From Membranipora membranacea (Eukaryota; Bryozoa; Gymnolaemata; Cheilostomatida; Membraniporidae), in NCBI GenBank assembly GCA_914767715.1, contig OU612073.1:2666001-2730000 (forward strand): 64,000 nt of DNA. Reading direction: 5' to 3'. A program made the position numbers and the translations under genes. Of this stretch, positions 12,701 to 23,100 are shown piece by piece. The notes under the pieces are model-generated. The model saw only the letters and a list, made by a program, of their open reading frames with translations. It did not search any database and had not been told where the DNA came from. The stretch's first letter is position 1; every line of letters begins with the position of its first letter.

Positions 12701-15700
12701 GCGTTTCAAATTTTGAAATTTTAAAAATAACATTTTGAGATTTTTTAACTCACCTGCAATTCAAAAGAAACAACCAACATTATAATGTATTATTTGTCAG
12801 TCATTAGAGGAGTCGATACTGTCCAACTCTAGTAAGTCTAGTAAGTCCAAACTGGAGAGTAAGATATACACAGAGATGAGGATCATAGCTAAACACAGCG
12901 GAGATATACAGGACAAGATGGCCGCCTTACAGCATCTCAAGAATAAATATGCTGAAGCTTGGCAGGTGGCTGAACAGGTACTGGAACTCGAGTAATAAAG
13001 TGTCAAATAGTGCATATAGGAAGAACTAGGTTGTCAAAAGGGGCTGTTTGAGTTGAAATACCCAAATTATTGAGGACAGTGATGTAGCAGTCTGAAAATC
13101 AATTTGCATTTACCATTATCTTCTACTATGTATAAACAAGTAATAGGTGGATAATTATTTGGCTCATAAAACCACTAACATTATGCTTGTTTGGCAGTAC
13201 CACCCGTTTTCTCACATTTCAGAATGACAGTTGCCTTCTCATTTCTCATATAGAGTAATATGTTGTAACCGTATGATGCTAACGAAATAATATAACTATT
13301 ATATTGTTTATCATAGCAATGTCCTATGAAGTCATATTCTAGTTGTTATTACATGGCGCTAGCCACATTTCAATGTATGATTCTGTCAAATGAAGTTTTT
13401 GTGATGTTTATTTCTAGGAAGAAAGCAAGTGTGCCGATGATTCGATTGAAGCAGAGTTGAGTTCATCCAAGCTGACCTCACCAACAAAATCTGGAAGATC
13501 ATTCAACTCTGACTCAAAACTATCAGGTTGGAAGAGCTCAAATATCAACCAGCCAGCTAAACAGAAGTCTGATAAGCATCTGTTCGGAAGCAGCGATGAT
13601 ATGATGGGTCCTCCGAAAAGATTGGCAAAGAATATCTCTAGTGCTGACAGAAGACATGATCCTAGGAAGTCTATTATTCAATCATCATCCCGGAGTGCCA
13701 ATCTCATTCCTGTTTGTGGAAGGGATAAAGTGCATCTACCAAAGAGTATCAAAATTGATCAGTCGTTTATGGAAAGCCCCCGTGACTCGATGTTTGGGAA
13801 CAATGGGCAATCCAGTAAAGGCTCAAAACAACTCAACACGACCATGCTTGATAGTTCACAACGCCAGAGAAGGCCAAACGCAGCACTTTCACAGGGATTG
13901 GATCGGAGCCACCATGATCCCACTCCTAGAAAATTCTCAGGCCAAACTCATAAGTTGACAGGTGAAATAGAGAACCATATGAGTACATCAATGAAAAAAT
14001 CAGCCACCTTAAATGTATTCACCAACCAATCAGAAGCCAGGCGTGAACGAGCACATCCTATATTAGCCAATAAAAACACATCTGACAACATAGCCAACCA
14101 ATCATCTGAGAGCGATAAATCTACATGTCATAATGTCAGTAATACTACAAAGCTAGTAGACTACAGCCTGTCACCGATCGCTGCGTCAGGCTCTGTTATG
14201 TGTTACCCTCACAGTGTACAGGCCTTGTCTCCAGTGTATAAGGCTTCTACAAGAAGGTATAGGGAGCCTGTTTCCCCGATACACAGCGATTCTATGGAGC
14301 TGTCTGCCACCAGCCAATGGCAAGGCTCAGTAACGAGTGAGAGAAGTGCTGGGAGACCTAATCAATCGATGAGTGGTCTTAACTCATCAAATTGTGGATT
14401 GTCAAGAGCTTCTACAAGCGTAACGGATGGAGCTTCGACCAGAAGAAATCACAGTCCTGCCTTCTTCCACACCGAGTTTGAGCAAGCAAACAAGTCGTTG
14501 GCAGAAATACTGCAACAAGACGGCTCGAGATCAAGTTTGTCAAATCCGTACGCTCATCTATTTGATAACCAGTCAGCGAGTGAGGAATCAGCCTCTACCT
14601 GCATGGAAGAGGAAGATATTATGACTAAGCTCTTTGGTAGGCAACAAGTTGAGCCAAATGAGGAAAGTTGTACAGATGAACTGGTCCAAAAAATACTAAC
14701 ACAAGCTCAACACGGAGGTGACAACTCCTCTAGTTCTGCTGACGTTGTGTTGTCACTGTCTAGAAGCACTGTCAGTAGTCTCCGGAGCGCTCCGCCAGAA
14801 AAACTCAGAAAAGTTACAACTGGATCCGATCAGTCTGCAGTGCCAGGAAAGAGACAAGAAAGTACAACAGGAAAGGTGTTATCTGGTGTTAGTGTACATG
14901 ATGGAAATATTCAAGATGGGAAGAAGGAAGACAGGGTAATCAACATGAACAAAACCATGAGAAGTCTGGCTGAGATAGATGAGAGCAGTGAAAAAGAAAC
15001 CAGTGTCATGTCAATTCACAGGCAAAACCATTCATCTAATGGTATTGGCAAACAGAATGCAACCAGTCAATGTGTTACAACTTCTATGTTCAAGCTAGCG
15101 GAGAGGAAAGAAGCAATAGATTTGGATCCTACAACTGCACCATCAGATGATGGAGGCCTCTCACCAATCTTAGCCTCTAGTCTACACCACAAATCAATGC
15201 AGGCTGATTGCTCAGCTAATGAATCCCCGGTTCAGACGAAATCTGATCACTCACCAGCAGCAATCATTAGAAGTCAGGGTTCAAAATATCGTGGCGCTAT
15301 GCAAGACTATTCTAACGGAGGAGATACAGCAGCTTCTACTTCTGCAGAGCTCGTCAATACTGCATCACATGCGGACAGCTCAAACAGCAGCAAAAAGAAG
15401 AGTGTCACATTCAGAGACAGTCCATTGGTAGAGGATATAAGATTTCCCACTGATACTGTAATCGAATCTCAAAACCCCCGTCGGAGATTAATAGATAGCT
15501 TACTTGATAATACAGTGAGAGATTCCTCTGGAAATCAGGGGCAGACAACAACAAGCGAAGATAACCGAGAATCGATCCCAGAGAGTGTGGAAGAGAAACA
15601 AAGTAAAGGATTGCTTGAGGACCTTCTTAGTCAGACAGGATCAATTAGGGCGTCTGGGACAGTAGCCCCTAGATCAGAAAAGGGTGCCACATGTTTCTCA

Positions 15701-15724
15701 AGTGTGAAAATTGAACCCATTTGA
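3763..15724 (+). CDS. MSH4: MSH4, meiotic MutS homolog with giant C-terminal tail
   Basis: MSH4 pairs with MSH5 to form the MutS-gamma clamp that stabilises meiotic recombination intermediates and promotes crossovers; it does not repair mismatches. Exons: 3763-3964, 4299-4447, 4763-4953, 5265-5386, 5681-5836, 6177-6315, 6766-6898, 7137-7323, 7706-7884, 8242-8254, 8441-8486, 9050-9174, 9463-9557, 9846-9893, 10165-10335, 10763-10900, 11211-11281, 11943-12046, 12326-12426, 12801-12977, 13418-15724. All junctions are GT-AG and in phase, giving 4854 nt or 1617 residues. Residues 1-67 are Ser/Thr-rich; the core follows MSH4 (no mismatch-binding domain I). Walker A is GANNSGKS (592-599, split by an intron), Walker B DELCRGTS (672-679, Cys where Gly is usual) and the ATHF motif follows. 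The core ends at residue 849, near the length of vertebrate MSH4. The last exon adds 768 residues of Ser-rich sequence. The start ATG has A at -3 and G at +4. Core identity is very secure; the tail is less so. Confidence 0.93.
7526..7578 (+). repeat. ATTGT pentanucleotide microsatellite
   Basis: More than ten perfect tandem copies of ATTGT lie in the MSH4 intron upstream of the exon at 7706. Confidence 0.95.
9911..9934 (+). repeat. Poly-C tract (24 C)
   Basis: An uninterrupted run of 24 C begins 18 bases after the 5' splice site at 9894 in MSH4, within the intron that splits the Walker A motif. On the transcript this is a strong poly-C tract. Its exact length may be affected by sequencing error. 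Confidence 0.9.
10325..10437 (+). repeat. MSH4: Tandem 24-bp repeat carrying the MSH4 5' splice site
   Basis: The unit TTCACTGTGGAG|GTGAGT plus six bases is repeated. Donors GTGAGT occur at 10336, 10360, 10384 and 10408, exactly 24 bases apart; a fifth copy at 10432 has CTGAGT and is dead as a donor. Because 24 is a multiple of three and no stop occurs inside the array, each later donor would add eight residues ([24 protein letters not shown]) in frame. Confidence 0.9.
10684..10727 (+). repeat. Short tandem repeat TCACATGTG
   Basis: About four tandem copies of TCACATGTG occur in the MSH4 intron before the exon at 10763. Confidence 0.85.
13418..15724 (+). other. MSH4: Last MSH4 exon: 768-residue disordered tail
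   Basis: The exon opens right after a TTTCTAG acceptor and is open for 769 codons including the stop, in the frame handed over by the exon ending at 12977. It is rich in Ser, Asn, Gln and acidic residues with no domain I recognise. I count seven SQ and one TQ sites (ATM/ATR type), about eleven SP/TP sites (CDK type), and KSVTF at about residues 1510-1514, which fits the RVxF docking motif for protein phosphatase 1. It could instead be the main exon of a separate gene whose first exon I have missed, but the exact phase match, shared strand and only 440 bp of intron argue for one transcript. Confidence 0.65.
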
Positions 15725-15825
15725 GTGGACAGTATCATGATTATCATGCTACTGTGAAGACCGTTTCTATATTTTCAGGACTTGCCTTAATGGTTACATA
15801 CTCATTTTCACCAAATTTATTTTAC

Positions 15826-15831
15826 CTGAAC
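15826..15831 (-). terminator. Possible polyadenylation signal of MRPS2
   Basis: TTTATT on plus reads AATAAA on minus, about 200 bases downstream of the MRPS2 stop and 102 bases past the MSH4 stop on the opposite strand. If used, the two 3' UTRs overlap. Confidence 0.4.
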
Positions 15832-16030
15832 ATAAGAATTTTTATGCAAAAGTGTACGTTGTTGAGTTATGTTTGAATTATCTTTATATTGAGTGTTTGT
15901 TATATTCCTAATTGAATCAATAGAAAATGGCAGATTCCCACACAACTTGACCTACAAGCAAAGATCACAAACAACAGTGTTCAAAAACTTTGACAACCAG
16001 CGTTTTAGATGACGATCTCCTTCATTGAAT

Positions 16031-19000
16031 TCATTCACCATTCTCTTTCTTTGCGGTTTCCTTCCCAATTTTTATCGCTTTCTACAAAGGAGAAAATATA
16101 CTCTATTGATTTGACGAAATGCCGGAGGACACGTATCTCAACAATATGGGCAATACAGCCTCTGTTACTCAACAACAGTAGATATCTGGAAATTCCAGAG
16201 TCTAGAGTTCTACAAACAAGTCGTGCTGTCCTTTGACGTCCTATTTTTCTTCCCAAGTAAAAAACAATTCTCTCCAAAATTAATGAATTTTAAAAATAAT
16301 TCACATATATATATATCATCACTGCCCAAAGACAACCAATGTTGAAGAAAACGGCCAGGCTTGGAGCTAATTTTAATTTTGTTACATGTGTTTGTTTGGA
16401 TTTAATTTTCAATATTAAAATTAACCCAATACTGTGGGAAATTCACACTAAAGGAAGCTTTTAATGAAAAACCTGCCATCTTGTTTATCTAAGAAGATTT
16501 GATAAAACGACTTGATTACTGTTGTCATAGCTAAGGTTCTACCTGCCAATGTCAAAATTTCACTACTCTAGATTGACATAAATAATTAATTTCATCAAAA
16601 TGGTATCAGAAATGTATTCACCTATGTATGTTTATGAGTAGCCTGTCATGGCAAAGTGTGTCAAGACAGACTAATATAAGATACAATCAGTTTATGATGA
16701 ACTTACGCTGAAGAGATCACAGTAAAGTTTGACAGCGACAGGAGAGTCATCATTACCAGGTATAGGGTATGTTATAAGTCTAGGATCGCTGTCTGAGTCA
16801 ACTACACCGATAGTAATCGACTAAAAATACAAAGTCACAACATATGAGTAAGTTTATGATGAGACAGACAGATTTTAAAATCTGATCAGAACTTACAGGG
16901 CACAAACTGAATTTGCAAAGATGCTAGTCGGGGCGCATCATCAAAAATTTTGTATGTTTCCATACTGACTCTTGTGATCTGACTGGGCATGTAGATCACT
17001 GATAAACTAGGCTATCATTACCACAAAGTAGGTGTCGTAAGGCTAAGTATGCATCATGCGTGACTTGAATTTGCATGTGCAAGAACAATGAGTTTAGTTT
17101 GGGTTCTGATTGCAACTTTGGAAAGAGGAATTGGGATACCCCCTGCATAAACTGCAAATCAAATTTAGCTAATAGTGACAATAGAAGATAAATCTTTCTA
17201 ACAATTCCGCACACATATTGCAGTGTGCCACCAGAGCAGGTAGCCAATCAGAAGGCTTCGGAATTCCGAGACTCAATTTTGCAGAGATCAGCTCATGCCC
17301 AGAGCTGAGCATGCGCAGAATGGTATGTTTCATATTCAATGATACTATATAATTTACCTGCATCTTGGCAGCCTCCACTACCGCTAAGTGCTGACCAGCC
17401 ACATTATTCTGAGTACCGATAAATATACAGGCATCGGGTAATCTGATTGTAGAGTTGAAGAATTTCTGAGAGTTTGTGAACATGCCTCCATTCCAATACC
17501 TGAAATACAAAACAGTTTAGTTATTAAAAAAAAGGGATATACAAGCATGTATATATGGCAGCAAAGCAGTACAGTTTTAAAAACCTTGATGAAGACAAGA
17601 TAAACTTTCAGTGCATGACCTCTTCAAATTTTAGCCCGCAAGTACATCATGGGAACTGGGCTAATATGTTCCTTGCTTTGAGCTGTCCATTCTAGAAACT
17701 GGCAACTCCTAACACTCAGCTATGACAGTTTAATTCTGAATGGTCCAAGTCTTTGGTTTTCTGCTATATCCACAATGACTTTTCAACAGCGGCAGCATTG
17801 AATTTTGCACTACCTTAGAGTGCTTATACATGTATTCAGAGACAGGAAATTTAGCCAAATTACATGATTGCCATTTATGCTACAATGAGAAAATGACAAG
17901 TGGGCAATTTGAAAGGCGCTCACCAGCATTGCAATGCGGAAGCGTGTCTTTCTGTACCCAAATATAGAGTGCTTATTTTTCGCAAAATAAGACAGCGAGA
18001 ATCGTACTGATAAAGTTTATCATCAGGTCAAGTTATAAAGTCTCTCACAATTATCAGACTAAATAAGTAATTATTTGATACCTGCAGTGTGCATATTCTC
18101 CGCATGCTTTGGCTGTTTCCTCCACCGCTAGTGCATTCTGTCTGTTACGACATATAAACAGGAAAAGTGCCTGTCTGTAGGCGAGATGGGCCGTGATATT
18201 CAGAGCACTTGTCAAGTGTGCAGCAGTGCGATCCAAGTCAAATATATCCTGCCCAAGCCTGTTTCCTATAACACAGAAAATCTTTTTTTTTTTCACACGG
18301 CAAGACAAATAAGCGAATCCAATAAGTAGTTTTTATGATGATGATGATTATATTAACTTAATTTAACCGTTCAAAATAGCCACATGACAATCTTATAAGA
18401 AAGTGTTTTACAAGGACTCAAACAATTGATTTTGCTGAAGGAGGCTTCAATGTGATAGTCTGCCATATAAGTTTCTAAATTTACAGACATGACACGCCGA
18501 TGAGAAACAGACAAGAATATTAGTGAAAAGACCAACGATAGCAATTACCTGATTATACATCTACTCACCAAATAAGTATGGCTTCATAAACTGATTTCTC
18601 ATACCATCCTTGTGGCCGAGATGTACCCTAGCATTGAATAAGTCAGACACAGTGAAGAGATCTCCAACACCAAAGTAGTCCTGTATAATGTATATTAAGG
18701 CAAGAATGCTTATCGTAGTATAACTGCTGATTAACCGGGCCAACAAGGCACACAGGCATATAATCCTAGCACAGGCAAGCAAGTATGCAAAGATCCCTGC
18801 TAGGATCATTAAACAAATTTAAGTAGGAGACATCAACACTATCCAGTACAGTCACATGCCGTTATTTGAATAAAAAAAATTCTATCGTATAACAAAAATT
18901 ACGCGTAGCATAAACAGAATTACCTAGAAATCATAGCATCTGCGACAAGTTAAGCATAGGACTCAATGATCATGAGAATAATAGTAGACCTAGAGAATAA

Positions 19001-19359
19001 TAGTAAGTTATACAAACCGGACTCTGTAATTTCTTATCTTCATTTGTTGCAGCTTCATCATGCATCTGATCCAGTTTGGAAGCCACACTAACATTCTTGC
19101 TGGACAAGAATGACCTCTGGGTGAATGTAAATTTGACAGAGTTCAGTGATAGCCTTGCTTTAGCTACAAGTAATACAAAAAAGTTACAGGCTTAACTTAA
19201 TCTGTTCAGCTTTACACCAGTACCTAAGTGTAATGGCAAACACAAAGAATTGGCAATATAGGACGAGGTTGCTAGCAAGGTTACCAGCAGAGCAGTCAAT
19301 TTTGCAAAGACCTACCACAATGGTCAAGCAGATAACAGTCTACCTGCTAGACCACCCAT
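16031..19359 (-). CDS. MRPS2: Mitochondrial small-subunit ribosomal protein uS2m
   Basis: uS2m is a structural protein of the mitochondrial 28S subunit. Seven exons in transcript order: 19344-19359, 19018-19163, 18569-18680, 18082-18265, 17358-17499, 16707-16820, 16031-16081. They total 765 nt or 254 residues, with phase kept at each GT-AG junction. The N terminus ([17 protein letters not shown]) is basic and amphipathic, as expected of a mitochondrial presequence. The S2 core is clear: [51 protein letters not shown], and [20 protein letters not shown] near the C terminus. The last exon encodes only 16 residues, a Lys-rich tail. The 16-nt first exon was chosen because it is the only nearby ATG with a donor in the needed phase; it is the least certain part. 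The gene converges on MSH4 (306 bp between stops) and diverges from MRPS31. Confidence 0.92.
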
Positions 19360-19616
19360 CTATTGGTAAATCTCACTATTATTTGTTGAATTTTATTTCA
19401 TTAAATACCAAACAAATAATCTACTTTTACTTCTGCTAATACAATACAACTTCTTCTGCTGAAATCTGATATCAATCCTGAAAGACCTGAATATGACATG
19501 AGTATCACTACAAGTACATGTTCACATAAACATTGCTGGCAGACCAATCAATTCAATGTACTTGTAGTTAAGTTCAGTTGTGCAGACCAAAGACACTTAT
19601 TTATACATACTTAGTA

Positions 19617-19659
19617 GTGTCAGTGAGTGTAGTATGATACTTACTACACTCACTGACAC
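19617..19659. repeat. Perfect 18-bp inverted repeat
   Basis: GTGTCAGTGAGTGTAGTA (19617-19634) pairs perfectly with TACTACACTCACTGACAC (19642-19659) across a 7-base loop. It lies next to the CCAATGAACT hairpin between MRPS2 and MRPS31. Confidence 0.9.
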
Positions 19660-19666
19660 TGACTGA

Positions 19667-19700
19667 CCAATGAACTCCCGAGGAAGAGGGAGTTCATTGG
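19667..19700. repeat. CCAATGAACT hairpin repeat, copy 3
   Basis: CCAATGAACTCCC (19667-19679) pairs perfectly with GGGAGTTCATTGG (19688-19700) over an 8-base loop. It shares 19 bases with the copy near 3193. Confidence 0.85.
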
Positions 19701-20177
19701 ACTGACATAATAATAATAGTCATAACAACAAACAACAATACATATACAGACAATTTCTGGTAATATATTTTGGTATGTGAATATATTAATTATGCCAAGA
19801 ACTATTTGTGGGCATAAATATCATCTATCTACCTGTGTTGATGGGCAGACAACATCTTTTACACAAAATTCCAAATCTCTGCAGCAAAATTTTGCTCTCC
19901 ATGGGGGCTGCCATTTTTCTTCTCTTATGGTTTTCTGTATCACAGGTTTATATTTTTTTGGCACTATTGCAGTTCATTCGCTTACTGTCCAATCACAAAT
20001 ATCTTGACAAAATTATAGCCTGGGTTAAAGAATCTTTCTTCATAGATCCATATCCGGTTTTGCTTTCTAGTGAGTGGAATAATGATATTTCTACTAAATT
20101 GCTGCCTGCAAAAAAGTCAAATAAATGACTTATTCAATCAACTTTTGAGCACTAAGGACACAACAGGTGATTGAAAT

Positions 20178-23100
20178 ATGGCATCACCTATGATGTGAGT
20201 AGTAGTGGCAGATCAACCTTAGTTTAGGTGTTATCTGCAGGATAGATTCTTACCACAATTATTATATTTAATTTAATTTTTGAAATTCATTCAACCATTT
20301 ATTTGAATCATTCATTCATATTCATTCTCATTGTAACTGTTCTTCTTATTACTTATGGGAATTAGTCAAAATGCATGTATATGAAACTCACATGAAGATC
20401 ATGGTGTTGGTTGTCCAAGAGAGCAAATATATAGACCAACCCCATAGCCGCCATACAACAAAATGCATAAATTAAACATTTATGTATACATAATGTGTAT
20501 ATATATATATTATAAGTCCTATGTTGATGACAGTTTATTAGTATATAATTATAATAGTGAAGTGTACTTTTGTTTGATTGGGCTGACTTCTAAAATGATG
20601 TCTAAATTGATGGATGCGTGTAACCGTGTATAACTTTTACTTTATAGACGATCATGTGTTCGCCTGCTGCAAGTTTTGGAGTCACAATCTCATGGCCTTA
20701 TCAGGCGACCTCTTCACACATCGTACACTGTGCTGAAAGAGGAAAATGGTGATCAAAGGTAGGCTGCAAAAAGTTTGTCAAAAGCCTTGTGTTTGGTTAA
20801 ACTCACTTGAAAAGTTGAGCCTTCTTGAGCCTAAACACAAGTCCTAAATTTGGGATTGAAAGACAAGAAACTAATTGGGGACAGATATCAATAAGTGTCT
20901 GTATCATCTCACGCTAAAAAAAACTGGCTCCCTTTGACTCTTTTAATTTTACCATGTTGTTAAAGCTACTTGTCGAACTGGAACTTTTCATACATTGGAA
21001 GTAAACAATACAGTAACCTCTAGTGTGATTAGCTATGAATGTATAGGAAATTAAAACAACGACTATTTCTAGCAAAAAACCTTATTATAATATCTGCTCC
21101 ATTTTTTCCCAGCCCACCAGGTAACGATCAGGATAAGCTGTTAGATGCAGCTTCTAAGGTGGCTTCCTCTATGAAGGGTTTAGAGGACGAGGCTTTCAAA
21201 GACCTAGCCAGTCAGCTCGAGAAGATGAATATTACTACTGAAGGGCCTGCTGCGGCAACACAATCTGAGAGTCTACAGTGAGGGTTTAAACCACTGCTGC
21301 CACATAGACAAATGTGTACTTATTGAATTCTGATGTTGTTACTGTTTTATTAGTTGACAATTTAATAACGACATCAGCTAGTTGGCAAGCTTCATAGCCT
21401 GATTTTGAAGGTCAATTTGTGCAAATTATTGACCTATCAGGTGAGAATTCTGAGATTAAAGCGTCAATTAGTCAATTTGGGGCTATACAGAATCCATTGA
21501 GCTTGCCTGAGTGGTAGTTGTAGCAGTAGTTTCAAATTCTCAGAGTGACATTTGGCAAGCTGTTATAAAACTTTTAATATGACAGTATGCAATATTCACC
21601 CAGATTTCCTATAAAGTAGTGTTAAATCTGTGGGTTATGACAATTATTGTTGTTGAAATTTAGCAAAGCTGTATTCTGCATATTGACATAAAATTTATTG
21701 TCTAATGAAATCAATATTATGAAAAATGAATCAGCTCTATGAACACCCACAATGCAGTATAAAATAGCAGCAAAATGCTGAGAAACATTAGTGTTGTCTA
21801 TTATACCAAGGAGGGGTTTTACTCCTTGATTATACCATATTATCTACCATAAGCAATACTTTGTTTGCAGGAAAATGGGAGAATTCTTAAAGAAGCCCTC
21901 GGTGAGTTTATATTTTGTCCAAATTGGGAACGATGTCTAGCAGGGCTCGACCACTCGGCAAAAAACTGTCAGACATAGACCTGGCCAGTTAATATAGTCA
22001 CAGCAGGAAAGAATGTTGAAATCAGCTGCAAGGAAATCAGCAACAACCCAAGTAGTGTAGCGTTGTGAATATCTGTCAGCTTCATGGGAAATATCATTAA
22101 ATGTCCTCTTGATGCACAATGTAAGGTCACAGTGTCTGATTTAGCTCTCATTATACATTTCAGTTGAAGCAGCAGCCAGATTTTAGGGAGAGAGAACGCA
22201 TGAAAAGTATAGTAGATCGATACAAAGCAGCAGAGACTGAGCAGGAACCGGTGGCACAAATGGAGATGACACATCCAAGGAATCCAAAGCAATCACACAT
22301 GAAGCAAGAAACCAAACAACAGGCGCAGGTCTGCTCAACTGGACATAAGATACTCTCTTCAGCATTGTTGATGGCCTCTTTACTTGTTGCCATAGAGACC
22401 GTGGAAATAAAATGCAATACCGCATTTGGTTTTTAAATTTGGAATTTAAACAAATTCAGCACTGAACTCTTTGTCATTGCTCATCGCATGTAGCGGTTAA
22501 TCAAATATTTAGTATGAGACTCTTTATGGTTGTGGTAACGCACAGCATCTTTGAAACAGTGTTGCTTATGGAATATTATGATATGCAAAGCAAATGATTA
22601 CCACAGTTGTTTAACCCGACTTTTCTGTAGGGAACTGTGTGGGATGTAGCTCGAAAAAGGCAGCCCAAAAAGACAGAAAACTCAAAGCCAGGCGCTAAAG
22701 ACACACAAAAATCTAAAGAGCTGCCGATACCCAAACGTGCGAGGAGTAAAGATGCAACCAGTAGCGACCAGACAACTAACATTAGATCCTTGGTGAGTGA
22801 GATTGGTGGGGTGTAATATACCCTTAGAGGAGTTAATATTAGCTACAGTTTAGTTTTGTTAGTAGTTTGGGGTAACTTCATGTCAGCTAGCAAAAGGTTT
22901 GGTAGTTTTGGTTGATTCCATATTGAGTAGTGAGGCTGGGTAAATGATAGCTAGACAAAGATTTCCGATTCACTCGAGACTTTTACCTTGTTATTTAGTC
23001 AAATATTTGAATATTTGTTCACTTGGGTAACAAAGTCTCATCATTTGATTGATCAGATCGCCTGGAAAGTCACAATCTGATAGAATTATTGAATAAGCCT

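Larger units (their letters stand above)
19360..20177. promoter_or_regulatory. 818-bp divergent interval MRPS2/MRPS31, possible shared promoter
   Basis: This gap separates the start codons of two mitoribosomal small-subunit genes. It has no supported exon. It contains two adjacent perfect hairpins (19617-19659 and 19667-19700). A shared bidirectional promoter is an inference from layout alone; no specific factor site was recognised. Confidence 0.4.

Noticed and set aside
13641-13958. 105-codon ORF and several others inside the MSH4 tail exon
   Set aside because: They are alternative frames of a 769-codon open exon and carry no domain.
19777-20128. Overlapping ORFs between MRPS2 and MRPS31
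   Set aside because: Low-complexity hydrophobic readings with no splice context; the region reads as intergenic.
20358-20430. Minus-strand ATGGCGGCTATGGGG followed by a GTGAGT donor
   Set aside because: Looks like a first exon, but it ends in phase 0 and cannot join MRPS2 exon 2, which needs phase 1; no other partner exon was found.
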